A stretch of 64,000 bases of DNA from Proteus vulgaris (GCF_033708015.1 NZ_CP137920.1:1240001-1304000); one strand, 5' to 3'. Counted from the stretch's first letter, positions 28,776 to 42,050 are shown. Program-made: numbers and translations. Notes: generated by a model from the sequence alone, not told the origin.

Positions 28776-29203
28776 TTGAGCCTTTAGTTCCTTATAACAT
28801 ATTAAATTCTTTGGATAAATATGATCGTATCGTAGTTGGTGGTATCATTAAAGTTGATGACATAAACGATAAAGTACTTTTTCTAAAACGTTCTCAGCAT
28901 GAGTTTATGCCTAATGTTTGGGAAATACCTTCAGGTGGTATTGAAGAGGGAGAATCCATGCTTCAAGCACTTAAACGAGAAATAAAAGAAGAAACAAATC
29001 TAGATATTTTAGATGTTGAGAAATTTGTCAGTGCCGTTGATTATCTTGCCGGTGAAGCTAAATGCCTACAACTAAACTTTAATGTACGTTGTTCTGGGAA
29101 TGTGAAACTAAGTGATGAACACTCTGAATTTATCTTTTCAAGATTAGATACTTTCTTGAGTAATTTAGATGAGTTTATGCTTAAGATAATTACATTAGGG
29201 TGA
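28772..29203 (+). CDS. Nudix hydrolase
   Basis: 143 aa with a clear Nudix box, GGIEEGESMLQALKREIKEE followed by TNL; the usual Gly after EEx is Asn. The box lies around residues 56-78. These enzymes hydrolyse nucleoside diphosphates linked to another group, such as NDP-sugars or modified NTPs. The start overlaps the aminotransferase stop (ATGA), so the three genes form one unit. The product may be a housecleaning enzyme for an NDP-amino sugar, but that is inference. Confidence 0.85.
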   Translation: MIEPLVPYNILNSLDKYDRIVVGGIIKVDDINDKVLFLKRSQHEFMPNVWEIPSGGIEEGESMLQALKREIKEETNLDILDVEKFVSAVDYLAGEAKCLQLNFNVRCSGNVKLSDEHSEFIFSRLDTFLSNLDEFMLKIITLG

Positions 29204-29204
29204 A

Positions 29205-29258
29205 TACCGCTATTTTTAAAAGGCGGTAAGGTAAGTTTAAAGAGGTAAAACTTACCTT
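29205..29258. terminator. Two adjacent inverted repeats between the Nudix gene and moeB
   Basis: TACCGC / GCGGTA (29205-29228) is followed by an 11 bp perfect stem AAGGTAAGTTT / AAACTTACCTT (29228-29258). T tracts are poor, so terminator function for the convergent genes is likely but not textbook. Confidence 0.45.
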
Positions 29259-29278
29259 ATCTAGAGGATAGAAAATGG

Positions 29279-30046
29279 TTAGTTGTCGGGTAAATTAGCT
29301 GAGCACACTTCACAATGTGGATTTTTAGGTAATTTGAACTCACGAAATTGCATTCGCATTGCATCAAACATCAATACTTTACCCTGTAAATTTTCACCGT
29401 AGCCAGTCAGTAATTTAATGGCTTCAACCGCTTGTAATGTACCAATAGTACCCACAACAGGTGCCATTATCCCTGCTTCAACACAACTTAAAGCGTTATC
29501 GCCAAAAAGATGGCTTAGGCAACGATAGCACGGTTCGTCATCTTGGTAAGTGAATACGCTGATTTGGCCTTCCATTCGAATAGCTGCACCCGATACAAGC
29601 GGTTTTTTCTGATGAAAGCAGAGGCGATTAAGTTGCTCACGTACTGTCACATTATCCGTACAGTCCATGACGATATTATGTTGACTAATCAGTTTATCTA
29701 AAGCCTGATCTTCAAGTAATGCATCAACGGTTTCTATCGTAACATGAGGATTAATTGCTTCTAATGTTGCTTTTGCAGAGAGGACTTTTGGTTGACCGAT
29801 CGTGGTGTCGCGATGAAGGATTTGGCGCTGAAGATTAGAAAGGGAAACCGTATCAAAATCTAATAATGTGAGTTTTCCTACCCCTGCGGCTGTCAGATAT
29901 TGCGAAGCGCTACATCCTAAGCCACCCGCACCAACAATGAGTACAGAGGCACTTTTCAGCGCCTCTTGACCATCAAAATCAAAACCTCTTAATACAATCT
30001 GGCGATTGTAGCGTAGCGTTTCTTCATCCGTTAATTCAATACTCAT
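29279..30046 (-). CDS. moeB: Molybdopterin-synthase adenylyltransferase MoeB
   Basis: 255 aa E1-like enzyme that adenylates the C-terminus of MoaD with ATP. The nucleotide loop GAGGLGCSASQYL is near residue 40, RxxQR-type residues are in SNLQRQILH, and zinc cysteines are in CYRCL and CEVC. It starts 5 bp after moeA ends, the same moeA-moeB order as E. coli. Length is similar to the E. coli protein (249 aa). Confidence 0.94.
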   Translation of the reverse strand: MSIELTDEETLRYNRQIVLRGFDFDGQEALKSASVLIVGAGGLGCSASQYLTAAGVGKLTLLDFDTVSLSNLQRQILHRDTTIGQPKVLSAKATLEAINPHVTIETVDALLEDQALDKLISQHNIVMDCTDNVTVREQLNRLCFHQKKPLVSGAAIRMEGQISVFTYQDDEPCYRCLSHLFGDNALSCVEAGIMAPVVGTIGTLQAVEAIKLLTGYGENLQGKVLMFDAMRMQFREFKLPKNPHCEVCSANLPDN

Positions 30047-30051
30047 AAAAA

Positions 30052-31293
30052 CTATTCACTTTTTAACAGAGAATTAAATAGCTCGATTGTGACCGTTTCA
30101 CCCGCAGACACTTTACCACGTTCACGTTCTAAGACGATAAAACAGTTAGCGACACTAAAGGAGCTGTAAACGTGTGAACCTTGGTGACCTGAGGTGTCTA
30201 CTTGCCATACACCTTCTGCATTAATACTGGCGATACCACGTTGAAAATCAAGACGACCTACTGATTTTTTCAATGATGATTGTGCAATGGCTTGGAAACG
30301 TTGCGGTGCTTTCCAATGGCTAAAGCCTGATAGACGTGCAATTAAAGGCTGAACTAATTGATAGAATGTCACGGTTGCTGAGACAGGATTGCCCGGTAAA
30401 CCGCAGAACCATGCATGATGTAATCGACCAAAGGCAAACGGTTTTCCCGGTTTAATGGCAAGCTTCCAAAAACCAATCTCACCCATTTCATCAAGAATTT
30501 GTTTAGTGTAATCGGCTTCACCCACAGAAACCCCACCACTACTGATCACTAAGTCTGCTTCTTGATCAGCCTTTTTAAAGGTTTCACGTAGTTTTTCTGG
30601 TGAATCAGGAACAACACCTAAATCTAAAACGTCACATCCTAGTTTTTCAAGCATTAAACGTACCGCAAAGCGGTTGGTATCATAAATCTGACCGGCTTTT
30701 AATGGTTGTCCGATGGTTTGTAATTCATCACCTGTTGAGAAAACAGCCACTTTTAAACGGCGATAGACTTGTACTGTTGCGACGCCTAAAGACGCAATTA
30801 ACGGTAATTGCGCTGTTGAAAGTTTAGTACCTGCGGGCAATACAATGTCGTTTTCTTTAATATCTTCACCAATACGGCGAATATTCTGGCCTTTCTTTGC
30901 TGGCTGTAAAAAACGAACCCCATGTTCAGTTACTTCAGCGTCTTCTTGCATAATCACGGTATCAACACCTGCAGGAACCATAGCTCCTGTCATAATGCGT
31001 ACACATTGTCCCGCGGGGAGTTCTCCCTCAAAAGGAATACCCGCGAACGATTTACCGGCAATAGGCAGTGGAGTTTGAGCGTCTAAGTCAGCGTAACGTA
31101 GCCCGTAACCATCCATTGCCGAATTATCAAAAGGCGGAACATTCAGTGGCGATGTAATATCTTCACTTAGAATATAATCTGCAGCGTTATTTAATGGAAT
31201 GTTAAGGGTATTCGTAATTGCCAGCGGTTTTTCAAGTAGTTTTTCTAGCGCTTCATCAAGAGATAATAAACCGCTAACGTGACATTGACTCAT
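30052..31293 (-). CDS. moeA: Molybdopterin molybdenumtransferase MoeA
   Basis: 413 aa. It inserts molybdate into adenylated molybdopterin in the last step of cofactor synthesis. Conserved elements are [53 protein letters not shown] and [11 protein letters not shown]. The ATG at 31293 is chosen because GGAG lies six bases before it; an ATG one codon earlier and a TTG at 31305 are also in frame. Forms the moeAB operon. No MoCo riboswitch is visible upstream. Confidence 0.93.
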   Translation of the reverse strand: MSQCHVSGLLSLDEALEKLLEKPLAITNTLNIPLNNAADYILSEDITSPLNVPPFDNSAMDGYGLRYADLDAQTPLPIAGKSFAGIPFEGELPAGQCVRIMTGAMVPAGVDTVIMQEDAEVTEHGVRFLQPAKKGQNIRRIGEDIKENDIVLPAGTKLSTAQLPLIASLGVATVQVYRRLKVAVFSTGDELQTIGQPLKAGQIYDTNRFAVRLMLEKLGCDVLDLGVVPDSPEKLRETFKKADQEADLVISSGGVSVGEADYTKQILDEMGEIGFWKLAIKPGKPFAFGRLHHAWFCGLPGNPVSATVTFYQLVQPLIARLSGFSHWKAPQRFQAIAQSSLKKSVGRLDFQRGIASINAEGVWQVDTSGHQGSHVYSSFSVANCFIVLERERGKVSAGETVTIELFNSLLKSE

Positions 31294-31503
31294 CATATAC
31301 TCCAAGATCTATCGAAATGTTCTGTTTTATTTCATGATACTAATCTATCACGATGAACATCATCATGTCAGAGATCATCTTGTGAATAGAAAGAAATGAA
31401 ACTTCTTATTGCAAAAATGTTAACTGATTGAGGTTAATGTGTTGCTTGTTCTGTTATTAATAAGCAGCATATTGAAAATGATAAAACAAAATAATGGATA
31501 TCC

Positions 31504-32673
31504 ATGAATACTTCAAATCACCCAAGTCATTCAGCACAAGCTTTTCATATCGCTTTTAGTGGGTTTCTTGCTTTAGTGGTTGCAATGGGAATAGGGCGCT
31601 TTACATTTACCCCACAAGTGCCGTTGATGATTGCAGAACATCAATTAACGCTGACAACGGCGGGAATTGTGGCTGCATTTAATTACCTTGGTTATCTTGC
31701 TGGCTCTTATGATGCGATGAAAGCTGTTAAAGGTGTGGGATATCGTTTGTGGGCGGGACTTTGGGGGGCGGTGATAATCACGCTGTTGTCTGCTTTTTTA
31801 AATGATGCATTTACACATAGCATTGCACGTTTTTTTATTGGTTGGGCAAGTGGTTGGACATTAGTACTGGTGGCTTCATGGGCAAATGAGTTACTTGCTC
31901 GCCTTAATCGACCTGCATTAAGTGTGGCCGTTTATGCAGGAACAGGCGTCGGTATCTTGATTAGCGGTATTCTTGCTGTATTCATTATGAAATGGCAAAT
32001 GAGTGCGACAGCAGGGTGGTTAATTTATGGTTCTCTTGCTTTTATTTGTGCCATATATGTAAGTTATCATCTTCCAAAGCCTTGGACAATGAATAGGGAA
32101 GAAGTCAACGTTGCTCCTTTAACGCTTACGCCTGCGATGAAAAAGCTGATTTGGGGTTATACTTTTGCCGGATTTGGCTATATTTTACCCGCTACATTTC
32201 TTTCTCAAATGGCGGCAGAGCGGTTTCCGGGGAGCTTAATTGCGCAATTTGTTTGGCCTGTCTTTGGTGCTTCTGCGGCATTATGTATTGGGATTGCTAT
32301 TTTAACACGTAATGTATTAAACACGCAGTTACGCTTAGCCATTACGCTTTGGTTACAAGCATTAGGTATTTTGATTGCAGAGTGGATCCCTACAATAACA
32401 GGGCTTGCGATTGGTGCTTTCTTAATTGGTGGCGGTCTTATGTGCGCTGTACAACTTGCTTTTTTACGAGGCAAAGAATTAGCCCCTGATCATGGGCGCT
32501 ATATGGCGGGTTTACTCACCACTTTTTATGCTATCGGACAATTAGTTGGTCCTGTTATTTCTTCACTTTCAACAGCATTGACGGGAAAATTAGAACCCGC
32601 ACTTTATGTGGCATTTATTGTGTTGATTATAGGCGGATTTTTAGTGTGCTTAAAAGAAAAAACGGATCAGTAA
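31504..32673 (+). CDS. YbfB/YjiJ-family MFS transporter
   Basis: 389 aa, twelve hydrophobic helices. MGIGRFTFTPQVPLM near residue 28 and NYLGYLAGSYDA in the second helix are typical of the YbfB/YjiJ branch of major facilitators. The substrate is unknown. It is divergent from moeA across about 210 bp and separated from folE by about 150 bp with no obvious terminator. Confidence 0.83.
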   Translation: MNTSNHPSHSAQAFHIAFSGFLALVVAMGIGRFTFTPQVPLMIAEHQLTLTTAGIVAAFNYLGYLAGSYDAMKAVKGVGYRLWAGLWGAVIITLLSAFLNDAFTHSIARFFIGWASGWTLVLVASWANELLARLNRPALSVAVYAGTGVGILISGILAVFIMKWQMSATAGWLIYGSLAFICAIYVSYHLPKPWTMNREEVNVAPLTLTPAMKKLIWGYTFAGFGYILPATFLSQMAAERFPGSLIAQFVWPVFGASAALCIGIAILTRNVLNTQLRLAITLWLQALGILIAEWIPTITGLAIGAFLIGGGLMCAVQLAFLRGKELAPDHGRYMAGLLTTFYAIGQLVGPVISSLSTALTGKLEPALYVAFIVLIIGGFLVCLKEKTDQ

Positions 32674-32821
32674 ACTAAAAATAGCGCATACAAAAATGCA
32701 ATAATCTCATAACGAAAAATGCGGTATTGCTGGATAATGTGATTGAGGTCATCTAAAGTGTAAGCTGTTGTTGCTAAGTGCGATAACAGTTACTTAATTA
32801 ATGTGTTTATCGGAGAGTCCA

Positions 32822-33481
32822 ATGTCATCATTAAGTAAAGAGGCGCAATGGGTGCATGCTGCGTTAGTTGAACGCGGTTTGGAAACGCCTCTTCGTGAAC
32901 CTAAGCTCTCTCCAAGTGAGAGCAAACAGCAAATTGAACATCATATGACAGAAGTGATGAAGCTGTTAAATCTGGATTTAAGCGACGATAGTTTAGCTGA
33001 AACACCTCGCCGTATCGCTAAAATGTATGTTGATGAAATTTTCTCAGGGTTGGATTACCACAACTTCCCAAAAATCACGCTAATTGAAAATAAAATGCAA
33101 GTTGATGAAATGGTGACAGTGCGAGATATCACATTAACAAGTACTTGCGAACATCACTTTGTCACTATTGATGGTAAAGCGACTGTGGCTTATATCCCGA
33201 AAGATAAAGTAATTGGGTTATCTAAAATCAATCGTATTGTGCAATTCTTTGCTCAACGCCCCCAAGTACAAGAACGCTTAACACAGCAAATTCTGATTGC
33301 ATTACAAACGTTACTAGGTACAAAAAATGTGGCTGTTTCTATTGATGCCGTTCACTATTGTGTTAAAGCGCGTGGCATTCGTGATGCAACGAGTGCTACC
33401 ACAACAACATCGTTAGGTGGGTTATTTAAATCGAGTCAAAATACGCGTCAGGAGTTTTTGCGCGCTGTTCGTCATCTTTGA
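32822..33481 (+). CDS. folE: GTP cyclohydrolase I FolE
   Basis: 219 aa. It converts GTP to 7,8-dihydroneopterin triphosphate, the first step of folate synthesis. Zinc and catalytic residues are in [13 protein letters not shown] and [11 protein letters not shown]; most of the sequence reads like the E. coli enzyme (222 aa). The ATG at 32822 has CGGAGAG upstream; an ATG seven codons earlier lacks one. The next gene, yeiB, follows after 14 bp, as in E. coli. Confidence 0.96.
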   Translation: MSSLSKEAQWVHAALVERGLETPLREPKLSPSESKQQIEHHMTEVMKLLNLDLSDDSLAETPRRIAKMYVDEIFSGLDYHNFPKITLIENKMQVDEMVTVRDITLTSTCEHHFVTIDGKATVAYIPKDKVIGLSKINRIVQFFAQRPQVQERLTQQILIALQTLLGTKNVAVSIDAVHYCVKARGIRDATSATTTTSLGGLFKSSQNTRQEFLRAVRHL

Positions 33482-33495
33482 GATTTTAAATAAAC

Positions 33496-35384
<1,889 letters not shown>

Positions 35385-35452
35385 TTAATGACGCAAATAA
35401 TAAATGACTTTCATAATACTTAAGGCTACTTGAGCCGAGATAGGGAAGCAAG

Positions 35453-35488
35453 AAAAAAGCGCCTCATATTAAGTAATGACGCGCTTTT
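35453..35488 (-). terminator. Terminator downstream of maeA
   Basis: AAAAGCGC / GCGCTTTT with an 18 nt loop, followed on the minus strand by a T6 run, lies 28 bp after the maeA stop. Confidence 0.75.
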
Positions 35489-35515
35489 CAGAATGGTACT
35501 TAGTGTTTAAAAGAC

Positions 35516-37213
35516 TTAGAACGAGGTTCTTTTATAAATACGGTACTCTGGTGACCAATAGTTACGTTCAATAGCTTCTTCTAATGCTGAATCAGAAGTC
35601 ACCGTTGCGACACCTTGTACTTGTGCTTCTTTTGCAACTTGTTTTGCGATATAACGAGAAACTTGTTGAATATCAGCCAGTAAAGGTAGCAGAGAACCAT
35701 CACCTTCTTTTGCCATTGGTGAGCAATCGGCTAATGCGCGACTTGCTACCATTAACATGGCATCAGTAACACGTTTTGCACCACAGGCAATGACACCTAA
35801 TCCAATACCAGGGAAGATATAAGAGTTGTTGCATTGTGCAATTGGATACTCTTTATCTTTATATTTAACTGGCGCGAATGGGCTCCCTGTTGCGACTAAA
35901 GCTTGGCCATCCGTCCAGTTGATAATGTCCTCAGGACGTGCTTCTACACGGGATGTTGGGTTAGATAATGGCATTACGATAGGACGTTCACAGTGTTTGT
36001 GCATTTCACGAATAATTTCTTCAGTGAATAAACCCGCTTGTCCTGAAACACCAATCAAAATCGTTGGTTTTGCATTCTTAACCACTTCTAACAGTGAAAT
36101 CGCATCGCTTCCGGTTTCCCAATCAGCAATAGTTTCGCTTTTTTGAATAAGTTTACTTTGGAAATCAAGTAAATTTGGCAGTTTGTCTGTCAATAAGCCG
36201 AAACGGTCAACCATAAAGATACGTTCACGCGCTTGTTCATCACTTAAACCTTCAGATTTCATTTGGGCAATGATTTGCTCAGCAATACCACAACCCGCAG
36301 AACCTGCGCCTAAGAACGTGACAGTTTGGTCTTTTAATTGGCGACCAGCAGCACGACTTGCTGCAATTAGGCTACCTAAAGTGACCGACGCTGTACCTTG
36401 AATATCATCATTAAAACAACATAATTCGTCACGATAACGGTTTAATAAAGGCATCGCATTTTTTTGTGCGAAATCTTCAAATTGGAGTAAAACATTTGGC
36501 CAGCGACGCTTAACAGCTTGGATAAACTCATCAACAAACTCGTTATACTCATCACCTGTAATACGAGGATGACGCCATCCCATATACAGTGGATCGTTTA
36601 AACGTTGTGGGTTGTTAGTACCAACATCAAGTACAACCGGCAATGTGTACGCTGGGCTAATACCACCACATGCGGTATATAAAGAGAGTTTTCCGATAGG
36701 GATCCCCATACCTCCGATGCCCTGGTCACCTAAACCAAGAATACGTTCGCCATCAGTTACAACAATGACTTTTACGTTCTGTTTAGTGGCGTTTTGTAGC
36801 ATATCGTCGATATTGGCACGGTTAGGGTAAGAGATAAATAAACCGCGAGCACGGCGATAAATATCAGAGAAGTGTTCACACGCTTCACCCACTGTTGGTG
36901 TGTAAATGATAGGCATCATTTCAGTGAGGTGAGATTCCAATAGACGGTAAAACAGGGTTTCATTGGTATCTTGGATATTTCGTAGGTAAATATGTTTATC
37001 GTTATCGTTTTTGAAATCAAGATATTGGCGATAAGCGCGTTCAACCTGCTCTTCGATGGTTTCAACAGCTTCAGGCAGTAAACCATGTAAGTTAAAGGTG
37101 CTGCGTTCTTCTTCGCTGAAAGCACTACCTTTATTTAACAGGGGAAATTCAAGCAGGATTGGACCTGCATACGGGATGTAGAGAGGGCGTTTACTTTCGT
37201 GTTCCAGTTCCAT
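35516..37213 (-). CDS. maeA: NAD-dependent malic enzyme MaeA (SfcA)
   Basis: 565 aa, exactly the E. coli length. It decarboxylates malate to pyruvate with NAD. Landmarks: [18 protein letters not shown] with the catalytic Tyr, [30 protein letters not shown] and NDDIQGTA for metal binding, and the Rossmann loop [15 protein letters not shown]. The ATG at 37213 is chosen (AAGAG eight bases upstream) over one ten codons earlier. Confidence 0.95.
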   Translation of the reverse strand: MELEHESKRPLYIPYAGPILLEFPLLNKGSAFSEEERSTFNLHGLLPEAVETIEEQVERAYRQYLDFKNDNDKHIYLRNIQDTNETLFYRLLESHLTEMMPIIYTPTVGEACEHFSDIYRRARGLFISYPNRANIDDMLQNATKQNVKVIVVTDGERILGLGDQGIGGMGIPIGKLSLYTACGGISPAYTLPVVLDVGTNNPQRLNDPLYMGWRHPRITGDEYNEFVDEFIQAVKRRWPNVLLQFEDFAQKNAMPLLNRYRDELCCFNDDIQGTASVTLGSLIAASRAAGRQLKDQTVTFLGAGSAGCGIAEQIIAQMKSEGLSDEQARERIFMVDRFGLLTDKLPNLLDFQSKLIQKSETIADWETGSDAISLLEVVKNAKPTILIGVSGQAGLFTEEIIREMHKHCERPIVMPLSNPTSRVEARPEDIINWTDGQALVATGSPFAPVKYKDKEYPIAQCNNSYIFPGIGLGVIACGAKRVTDAMLMVASRALADCSPMAKEGDGSLLPLLADIQQVSRYIAKQVAKEAQVQGVATVTSDSALEEAIERNYWSPEYRIYKRTSF

Positions 37214-37358
37214 GAAAAATACTCTTGTAAGGCAGTTAGTCACATGACAATTGTAGATCCTACAAAATAATAAAAATATGTACAGCTTATGTTATTTTTT
37301 TATGATTTTTATGCTTAGAAATGAGAGATAGATACAGTTGTTACAACTTTTTCTGGTA

Positions 37359-37392
37359 AGCATCAGCAAAATTTACATGCTGATGCTTTTTT
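37359..37392. terminator. Inverted repeat with T6 between cdd and maeA
   Basis: AGCATCAGC / GCTGATGCT with an 11 nt loop and a T run on the plus strand. Both neighbours are on the minus strand, so it is either the cdd terminator with a poor T tract on that strand, or part of the maeA leader region. Confidence 0.45.
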
Positions 37393-37426
37393 AGGAGCGA
37401 TTTTTAGAGGAATAAGTTAAAACTTT

Positions 37427-38311
37427 TTACAAAGTGATGCGTTGCATTTGGCGACAACCTAAAGCTGTTAATGTTGCTTGTGTTGCATCCCACTGTGTTA
37501 AAACCGCCTCTGCTTTTTCCATTAAAACAGCAGATTCAATATCCATCACACTCTCACCTGCCATATTTAATAAAATTAATGCTGCTTGTAATGGCGGTAA
37601 ACTTGGATTAAATGCGGCATTTTCAGCGTAACTACCTTGGAAAATTTTGCCATTTTTCATTTGAACAGCAATACCACTGTGCGAACCACTATAAGGAGCA
37701 TGGCTACGGTTAGTTGCTTGTAGTGCCTGTTGTGCTAATTCACTTGGGTTATCAATTTTATAACCGTGATTAACATTATCCATCAATAGTGATGTGATGT
37801 TGAGATCTTTCGGACCAAAGCTATCAGGTAAATAATCACCCAATGTTGCCATTTTTCTACCCGGTAACTGAATTTGAATGTGGGTGCCGCTGTTCAATTC
37901 GTTCATAAACTGGCGACAATGACCACAAGGTGTATAGTTAACGGTAACGGAGATCAAGCGAGATTCACCTTGTAACCACGCATGAGTTACAGCGCTTTGT
38001 TCAGCGTGAACAGTTTGTTGTAGTGGGGCACCTGAAAATTCCATGTTGGCACCAAAGTAGAGATTACCACTTTCACCACGAGCAATAGCACCAACATTAA
38101 AATGAGATATCGGTGTCACTGCACAAGCAGCCGCGACGGGTAAAAGTGCGAGGGCTAAGGCATCATCATTACATTGTAACTGTGTTTTTATGGCATTGAC
38201 TTGTTCTGCCGTGAACATTGCTGGAAATTCATCCTGCTCAAGATAAGGAACAAGTGCTTGTTGTAACTGAGGGGATAAATCTGACCAAACTGCCTGAAAA
38301 CGCGTATGCAT
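37427..38311 (-). CDS. cdd: Cytidine deaminase Cdd
   Basis: 294 aa, equal to the E. coli enzyme: a dimeric, two-domain cytidine deaminase. The N-terminal catalytic half holds the zinc site (TVHAEQSA and [13 protein letters not shown]) and FNVGAIARG; the C-terminal half is the degenerate repeat ([31 protein letters not shown]). The ATG at 38311 is preferred because GGGAGAC precedes it; an in-frame ATG five codons upstream overlaps that site. Confidence 0.95.
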   Translation of the reverse strand: MHTRFQAVWSDLSPQLQQALVPYLEQDEFPAMFTAEQVNAIKTQLQCNDDALALALLPVAAACAVTPISHFNVGAIARGESGNLYFGANMEFSGAPLQQTVHAEQSAVTHAWLQGESRLISVTVNYTPCGHCRQFMNELNSGTHIQIQLPGRKMATLGDYLPDSFGPKDLNITSLLMDNVNHGYKIDNPSELAQQALQATNRSHAPYSGSHSGIAVQMKNGKIFQGSYAENAAFNPSLPPLQAALILLNMAGESVMDIESAVLMEKAEAVLTQWDATQATLTALGCRQMQRITL

Positions 38312-38450
38312 ACATGAGTCTCCCATTAATCTTTCTGTATTATAAGATTCTAGGCATTTTTACTCATTCTTATATGTGATGAAAATCATATTTTCAATGA
38401 AACAATTGCAACAAATTCATTAATTGGGAGATGTATCTCAAATTTATAGT

Positions 38451-38488
38451 AAAAATCCCCGAAATAAATTTAATAAAATCGGGGATTT
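38451..38488 (-). terminator. Terminator of the yohJK operon
   Basis: AAATCCCCGA / TCGGGGATTT with a 16 nt loop, and a T5 run on the minus-strand exit, 25 bp after the yohK stop. Confidence 0.8.
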
Positions 38489-38512
38489 AAGAATGAGAGA
38501 GTAAGAAATAGA

Positions 38513-39217
38513 TTAACTATAAAGGTGCAAAATAATAGGAAAGATAAATGGTGCGGTAAGGGAAGTAATAATCCCGCATGTCATTAATGCCAATGAACTA
38601 TACGCACCTTCAATATAATCGACTTCTGCCGCTCTTGCGGTTCCTACTGCGTGAGAAACCGTACCCATAGCTAAACCACGAGAAGCATGAGTAGGAATTC
38701 GTAATATCTTAAATAACGAATGACCAAAAATAGCCCCTAAAATACCCACGGCAATAACACATGCTGCACTGATGGCAGGAATACCACCAATAGAATCTGC
38801 GACGGCCATTGCAATCGGTGTTGTCACTGATTTGGGTAAGATTGATGCGGCAATTTCAGGTGTTGCACCAGCCCAGAATGCAATAGCTGTTCCACTGACC
38901 ATCGCCGCAATACTACCTATAAAGCAAATACTAATTAATGATTTCCACTGTGCGCGAATTTGGTGTAATTGCTGATAAAGCGGTATAGCTAAAGCAACAA
39001 CAGCAGGTTGTAGTAAGTCATTTAAAATACGACTACCTGCAAAATAATTCTCATAAGGTATTTTAGTTATTAATAAAATAGGAATAATCACCACAATAGC
39101 AATTAAAAGCGGATTTAAAATAGGCAATTTAAATCGGGTTGCAAGCTTTCGGGCTAAGTAAAAAATAAAAATACTTAAAGGTAGTGACCACCAAATATTC
39201 ATCAATATGGCTAACAT
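38513..39217 (-). CDS. yohK: LrgB-family membrane protein YohK
   Basis: 234 aa with about seven hydrophobic segments. It has the LrgB signature ILPKSVTTPIAMAVADSIGGIPAISA, followed by GTVSHAVGTARA. LrgAB-type pairs are holin/antiholin-like or act as small-molecule exporters; the role in enteric bacteria is unsettled. The ATG overlaps the end of yohJ by 7 bp, implying coupling. Downstream terminator present. Confidence 0.9.
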   Translation of the reverse strand: MLAILMNIWWSLPLSIFIFYLARKLATRFKLPILNPLLIAIVVIIPILLITKIPYENYFAGSRILNDLLQPAVVALAIPLYQQLHQIRAQWKSLISICFIGSIAAMVSGTAIAFWAGATPEIAASILPKSVTTPIAMAVADSIGGIPAISAACVIAVGILGAIFGHSLFKILRIPTHASRGLAMGTVSHAVGTARAAEVDYIEGAYSSLALMTCGIITSLTAPFIFPIILHLYS

Positions 39218-39684
39218 TTTTTCTTCTCACTTAACGCTTTATCGTCGTCTTTCTCTTTTGTTTCAACAATATCTTCAACTTGGTCTGGTTTTGAACCTAC
39301 GATAATGCGCTCACGATGAACGTAGTGTGAGCAATATGCAACGAGTGCCATAACACCAAAGGTACTCACGACGCAGGCTAAAACGATAGGAAAAAGTTGC
39401 TGACTTAATAAATCATAATAGTTCATTACACCAACACCGATAGGGATAAAGAGTAATGACATATTTTTTAAGAGGATATTGGCGCCGGGTTTAACCCAAC
39501 GTAAAGGGATAAGCTGGAAAGCAAGTAGACCAAAAAGGATCAGTAAGCCAACAATACTGCCTGGAACCGCGAAGGGTAGAAGGGCTGAAATAAGATTACC
39601 CGCAAAGAGACAAAGATAAAGTACTAAAAAAGATCGTAGATAATGCCAAAGTGTAATCTGCAATCGTGCCCGTTTAGATTTCAT
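39211..39684 (-). CDS. yohJ: LrgA/CidA-family membrane protein YohJ
   Basis: 157 aa. Four hydrophobic helices with LPFAVPGSIVGLLILF and FIPIGVGVMNYYDLL are typical of LrgA/YohJ. It is longer than E. coli YohJ (132 aa), because of an extra charged C-terminal tail rich in Asp, Glu and Lys (last ~35 residues). The ATG at 39684 follows GGGA; another Met twelve codons earlier has no ribosome site. First gene of the yohJK pair. Confidence 0.88.
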   Translation of the reverse strand: MKSKRARLQITLWHYLRSFLVLYLCLFAGNLISALLPFAVPGSIVGLLILFGLLAFQLIPLRWVKPGANILLKNMSLLFIPIGVGVMNYYDLLSQQLFPIVLACVVSTFGVMALVAYCSHYVHRERIIVGSKPDQVEDIVETKEKDDDKALSEKKKC

Positions 39685-39753
39685 AATTAAGTGTCCCAAA
39701 TCAACTAACAGAATTATCATACACCGATTTTGAAAGTGTGCTATGGATCACAA

Positions 39754-39786
39754 TAAAAAAAGAGCGGGGCTCTAATAGAACCCCGC
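39754..39786 (-). terminator. Terminator of metG
   Basis: A GCGGGG / CCCCGC stem, extended by TCT/AGA across one mismatch, is followed by T7 on the minus strand. It is 33 bp after the metG stop. Confidence 0.85.
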
Positions 39787-39818
39787 CATTCATTTGCTTG
39801 GTAAATGAATCTTGGTTG

Positions 39819-41846
39819 TTATTTCACTTGTTGACCCGGTTTTGCACCAGAATCTGGGCTGAGTAAGAAGATATCTTTATCACCAGGGCCAGCGGCCATT
39901 ACCATGCCTTCTGAAATACCAAAACGCATTTTACGGGGTGCTAAGTTTGCCACCATCACCGTTAAGCGACCTTCTAACACTTTAGGATCTGGGTATGCAC
40001 TACGAATACCTGAGAATACTTGGCGAGTTTCGCCACCTAAATCCAAAATTAATTTCAGCAGTTTGTCTGAGCCTTCAACAAAATCAGCTTGTTTAATTTC
40101 AGCGATACGCATATCAATTTTAGCAAAATCGTCAAACTTAATGGTTTCTTGAATCGGTGAATCTGCTAATGGACCCGTGATTTCTTTTACCGGTGCAATG
40201 GTGCTTTTTGATGCTTCAACCATCGCGTTGGCTTTATCCATTTCAATGCGATTAAACAACGCTTTGAATTTAGTGATCTCATGACCTAATAGCGGTTGTT
40301 CAAGAGCATCCCATGTTAGTTGGGTTTGTAAAAAGGTTTCTGAACGCGCTGTCAGTGAAGGTAATACAGGTTTCAGATAGGTCATCAGCACGCGGAATAG
40401 ATTAATTCCCATGGTGCAAATGGCTTGTAACTGAGCGTCTTGTCCTTCTTGTTTTGCCACTACCCACGGCGCTTTTTCGTCAATATAGCGGTTAGCTTCA
40501 TCAGCTAATGCCATAATTTCACGAATAGCTTTACCAAATTCACGATTTTCAAATGATTGTGCGATAGTTTCTTTCATATCAACAAAGTGTTGATAAAGCT
40601 TAGCATCATCTAAAGTATCTGCTAGTTTTCCATTGAAACGCTTGCTAATAAAACCCGCTGTACGTGAGGCAAGGTTAACGACTTTATTTACAATGTCACT
40701 GTTAACACGTTGGACGAAGTCTTCTAAGTTTAAGTCAATATCGTCAATGCGTGATGAAAGTTTTGCTGCATAATAATAACGTAGACAATCAGCATCAAAA
40801 TGATCAAGATAAGCGCGCGCAGTAATAAAGGTGCCACGAGATTTTGACATTTTTGCGCCATTTACAGTGACATAACCGTGAACAAACAGATTTGTTGGTT
40901 TGCGATATTCGCTACCTTCTAACATTGCAGGCCAAAATAAGCTGTGGAAATAGACGATATCTTTACCAATAAAGTGATAAAGCTCAGTTTTACTGTCTTT
41001 ATTCCAGAACTCATCAAAACTTAAATCACCACGTTTTTCACATAAGTTTAAGAAAGAGCTCATGTAGCCGATGGGTGCATCTAGCCATACATAGAAATAT
41101 TTACCCGGAGCATCAGGGATTTCAAATCCAAAATAAGGTGCGTCACGAGTGATATCCCACTGTTGTAAACCGCTATCGAACCACTCTTGCATTTTATTCG
41201 CCACTTGCTCTTGCAGAGCACCTGAGCGGATCCACGCTTGTAACATGTTGCTAAATGCAGGTAAGTCGAAGAAATAGTGTTCAGTTTCACGCATAACAGG
41301 CGTTGAACCTGATATCACTGAGCGGGGATCAATTAATTCTGTTGGGCTGTACGTTGAGCCACAAACCTCACAGTTATCACCATATTGGTCTTGTGCTTTA
41401 CATTTAGGACAAGTGCCTTTTACAAAACGGTCAGGCAAAAACATGCCTTTTTCTTCATCATAAAGCTGAGAAATCGTTTTGCTTTTGATGTGACCATTTT
41501 TTTTCAATGCAAGATAAATTTTAGTTGATAATTGGCGACTTTCTTCACTGTGTGTAGAGTGATAATTGTCGTAACTAATATTAAAACCTGCAAAATCCTG
41601 CTGATGCTCTTTGCTCATTTCTTCAATCATGGCTTCTGGTGTAATACCCAGTTGTTGAGCTTTCAGCATAATTGGTGTGCCGTGAGCATCATCAGCGCAG
41701 ATAAAATGAACTTCTTTGCCGCGCATTCGTTGATAACGGACCCAGATATCTGCCTGAATGTGCTCAAGGATATGACCGAGATGAATTGAACCGTTAGCAT
41801 AAGGTAACGCGCAGGTTACCAATAATTTATTCGCGACGTGAGACAT
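39819..41846 (-). CDS. metG: Methionyl-tRNA synthetase MetG
   Basis: 675 aa class I synthetase (E. coli 677). [11 protein letters not shown] is the HIGH motif and KMSKSRGT the KMSKS loop. The zinc knuckle cysteines are in [17 protein letters not shown]. The C-terminal 110 residues form the EMAPII-like tRNA-binding dimerisation domain ([14 protein letters not shown]). It is divergent from mrp across about 200 bp, the usual enterobacterial arrangement. Confidence 0.96.
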   Translation of the reverse strand: MSHVANKLLVTCALPYANGSIHLGHILEHIQADIWVRYQRMRGKEVHFICADDAHGTPIMLKAQQLGITPEAMIEEMSKEHQQDFAGFNISYDNYHSTHSEESRQLSTKIYLALKKNGHIKSKTISQLYDEEKGMFLPDRFVKGTCPKCKAQDQYGDNCEVCGSTYSPTELIDPRSVISGSTPVMRETEHYFFDLPAFSNMLQAWIRSGALQEQVANKMQEWFDSGLQQWDITRDAPYFGFEIPDAPGKYFYVWLDAPIGYMSSFLNLCEKRGDLSFDEFWNKDSKTELYHFIGKDIVYFHSLFWPAMLEGSEYRKPTNLFVHGYVTVNGAKMSKSRGTFITARAYLDHFDADCLRYYYAAKLSSRIDDIDLNLEDFVQRVNSDIVNKVVNLASRTAGFISKRFNGKLADTLDDAKLYQHFVDMKETIAQSFENREFGKAIREIMALADEANRYIDEKAPWVVAKQEGQDAQLQAICTMGINLFRVLMTYLKPVLPSLTARSETFLQTQLTWDALEQPLLGHEITKFKALFNRIEMDKANAMVEASKSTIAPVKEITGPLADSPIQETIKFDDFAKIDMRIAEIKQADFVEGSDKLLKLILDLGGETRQVFSGIRSAYPDPKVLEGRLTVMVANLAPRKMRFGISEGMVMAAGPGDKDIFLLSPDSGAKPGQQVK

Positions 41847-42050
41847 AGTAAGGATCTTACTTCCATAAAATTAATAAAAGGGACTTTGATGTTAACCGAT
41901 CCGTCATGATGTCGCTAGGGCAATAATTGAGTTTTTGCAAGAGAAATTTCAGTTGGCAAATTGAGGTAAGGCATTATCGTAGTCATCTACTATCTGATAT
42001 GATAGATGTACTCATATATTTAATAAATAATGAAAACGAGAGGAGCCGGG

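Noticed and set aside
31294..31503. Molybdenum cofactor riboswitch before moeA
   Set aside because: The 210 bp spacer is short, AT-rich and shared with a divergent MFS gene. No multi-helix structure like the Moco RNA motif could be traced.
41990..42015. Imperfect hairpin upstream of mrp (CATCTACTATC ... GATAGATG)
   Set aside because: The stem has a bulge, there is no T tract, and it lies in a divergent promoter region, so no specific function can be supported.
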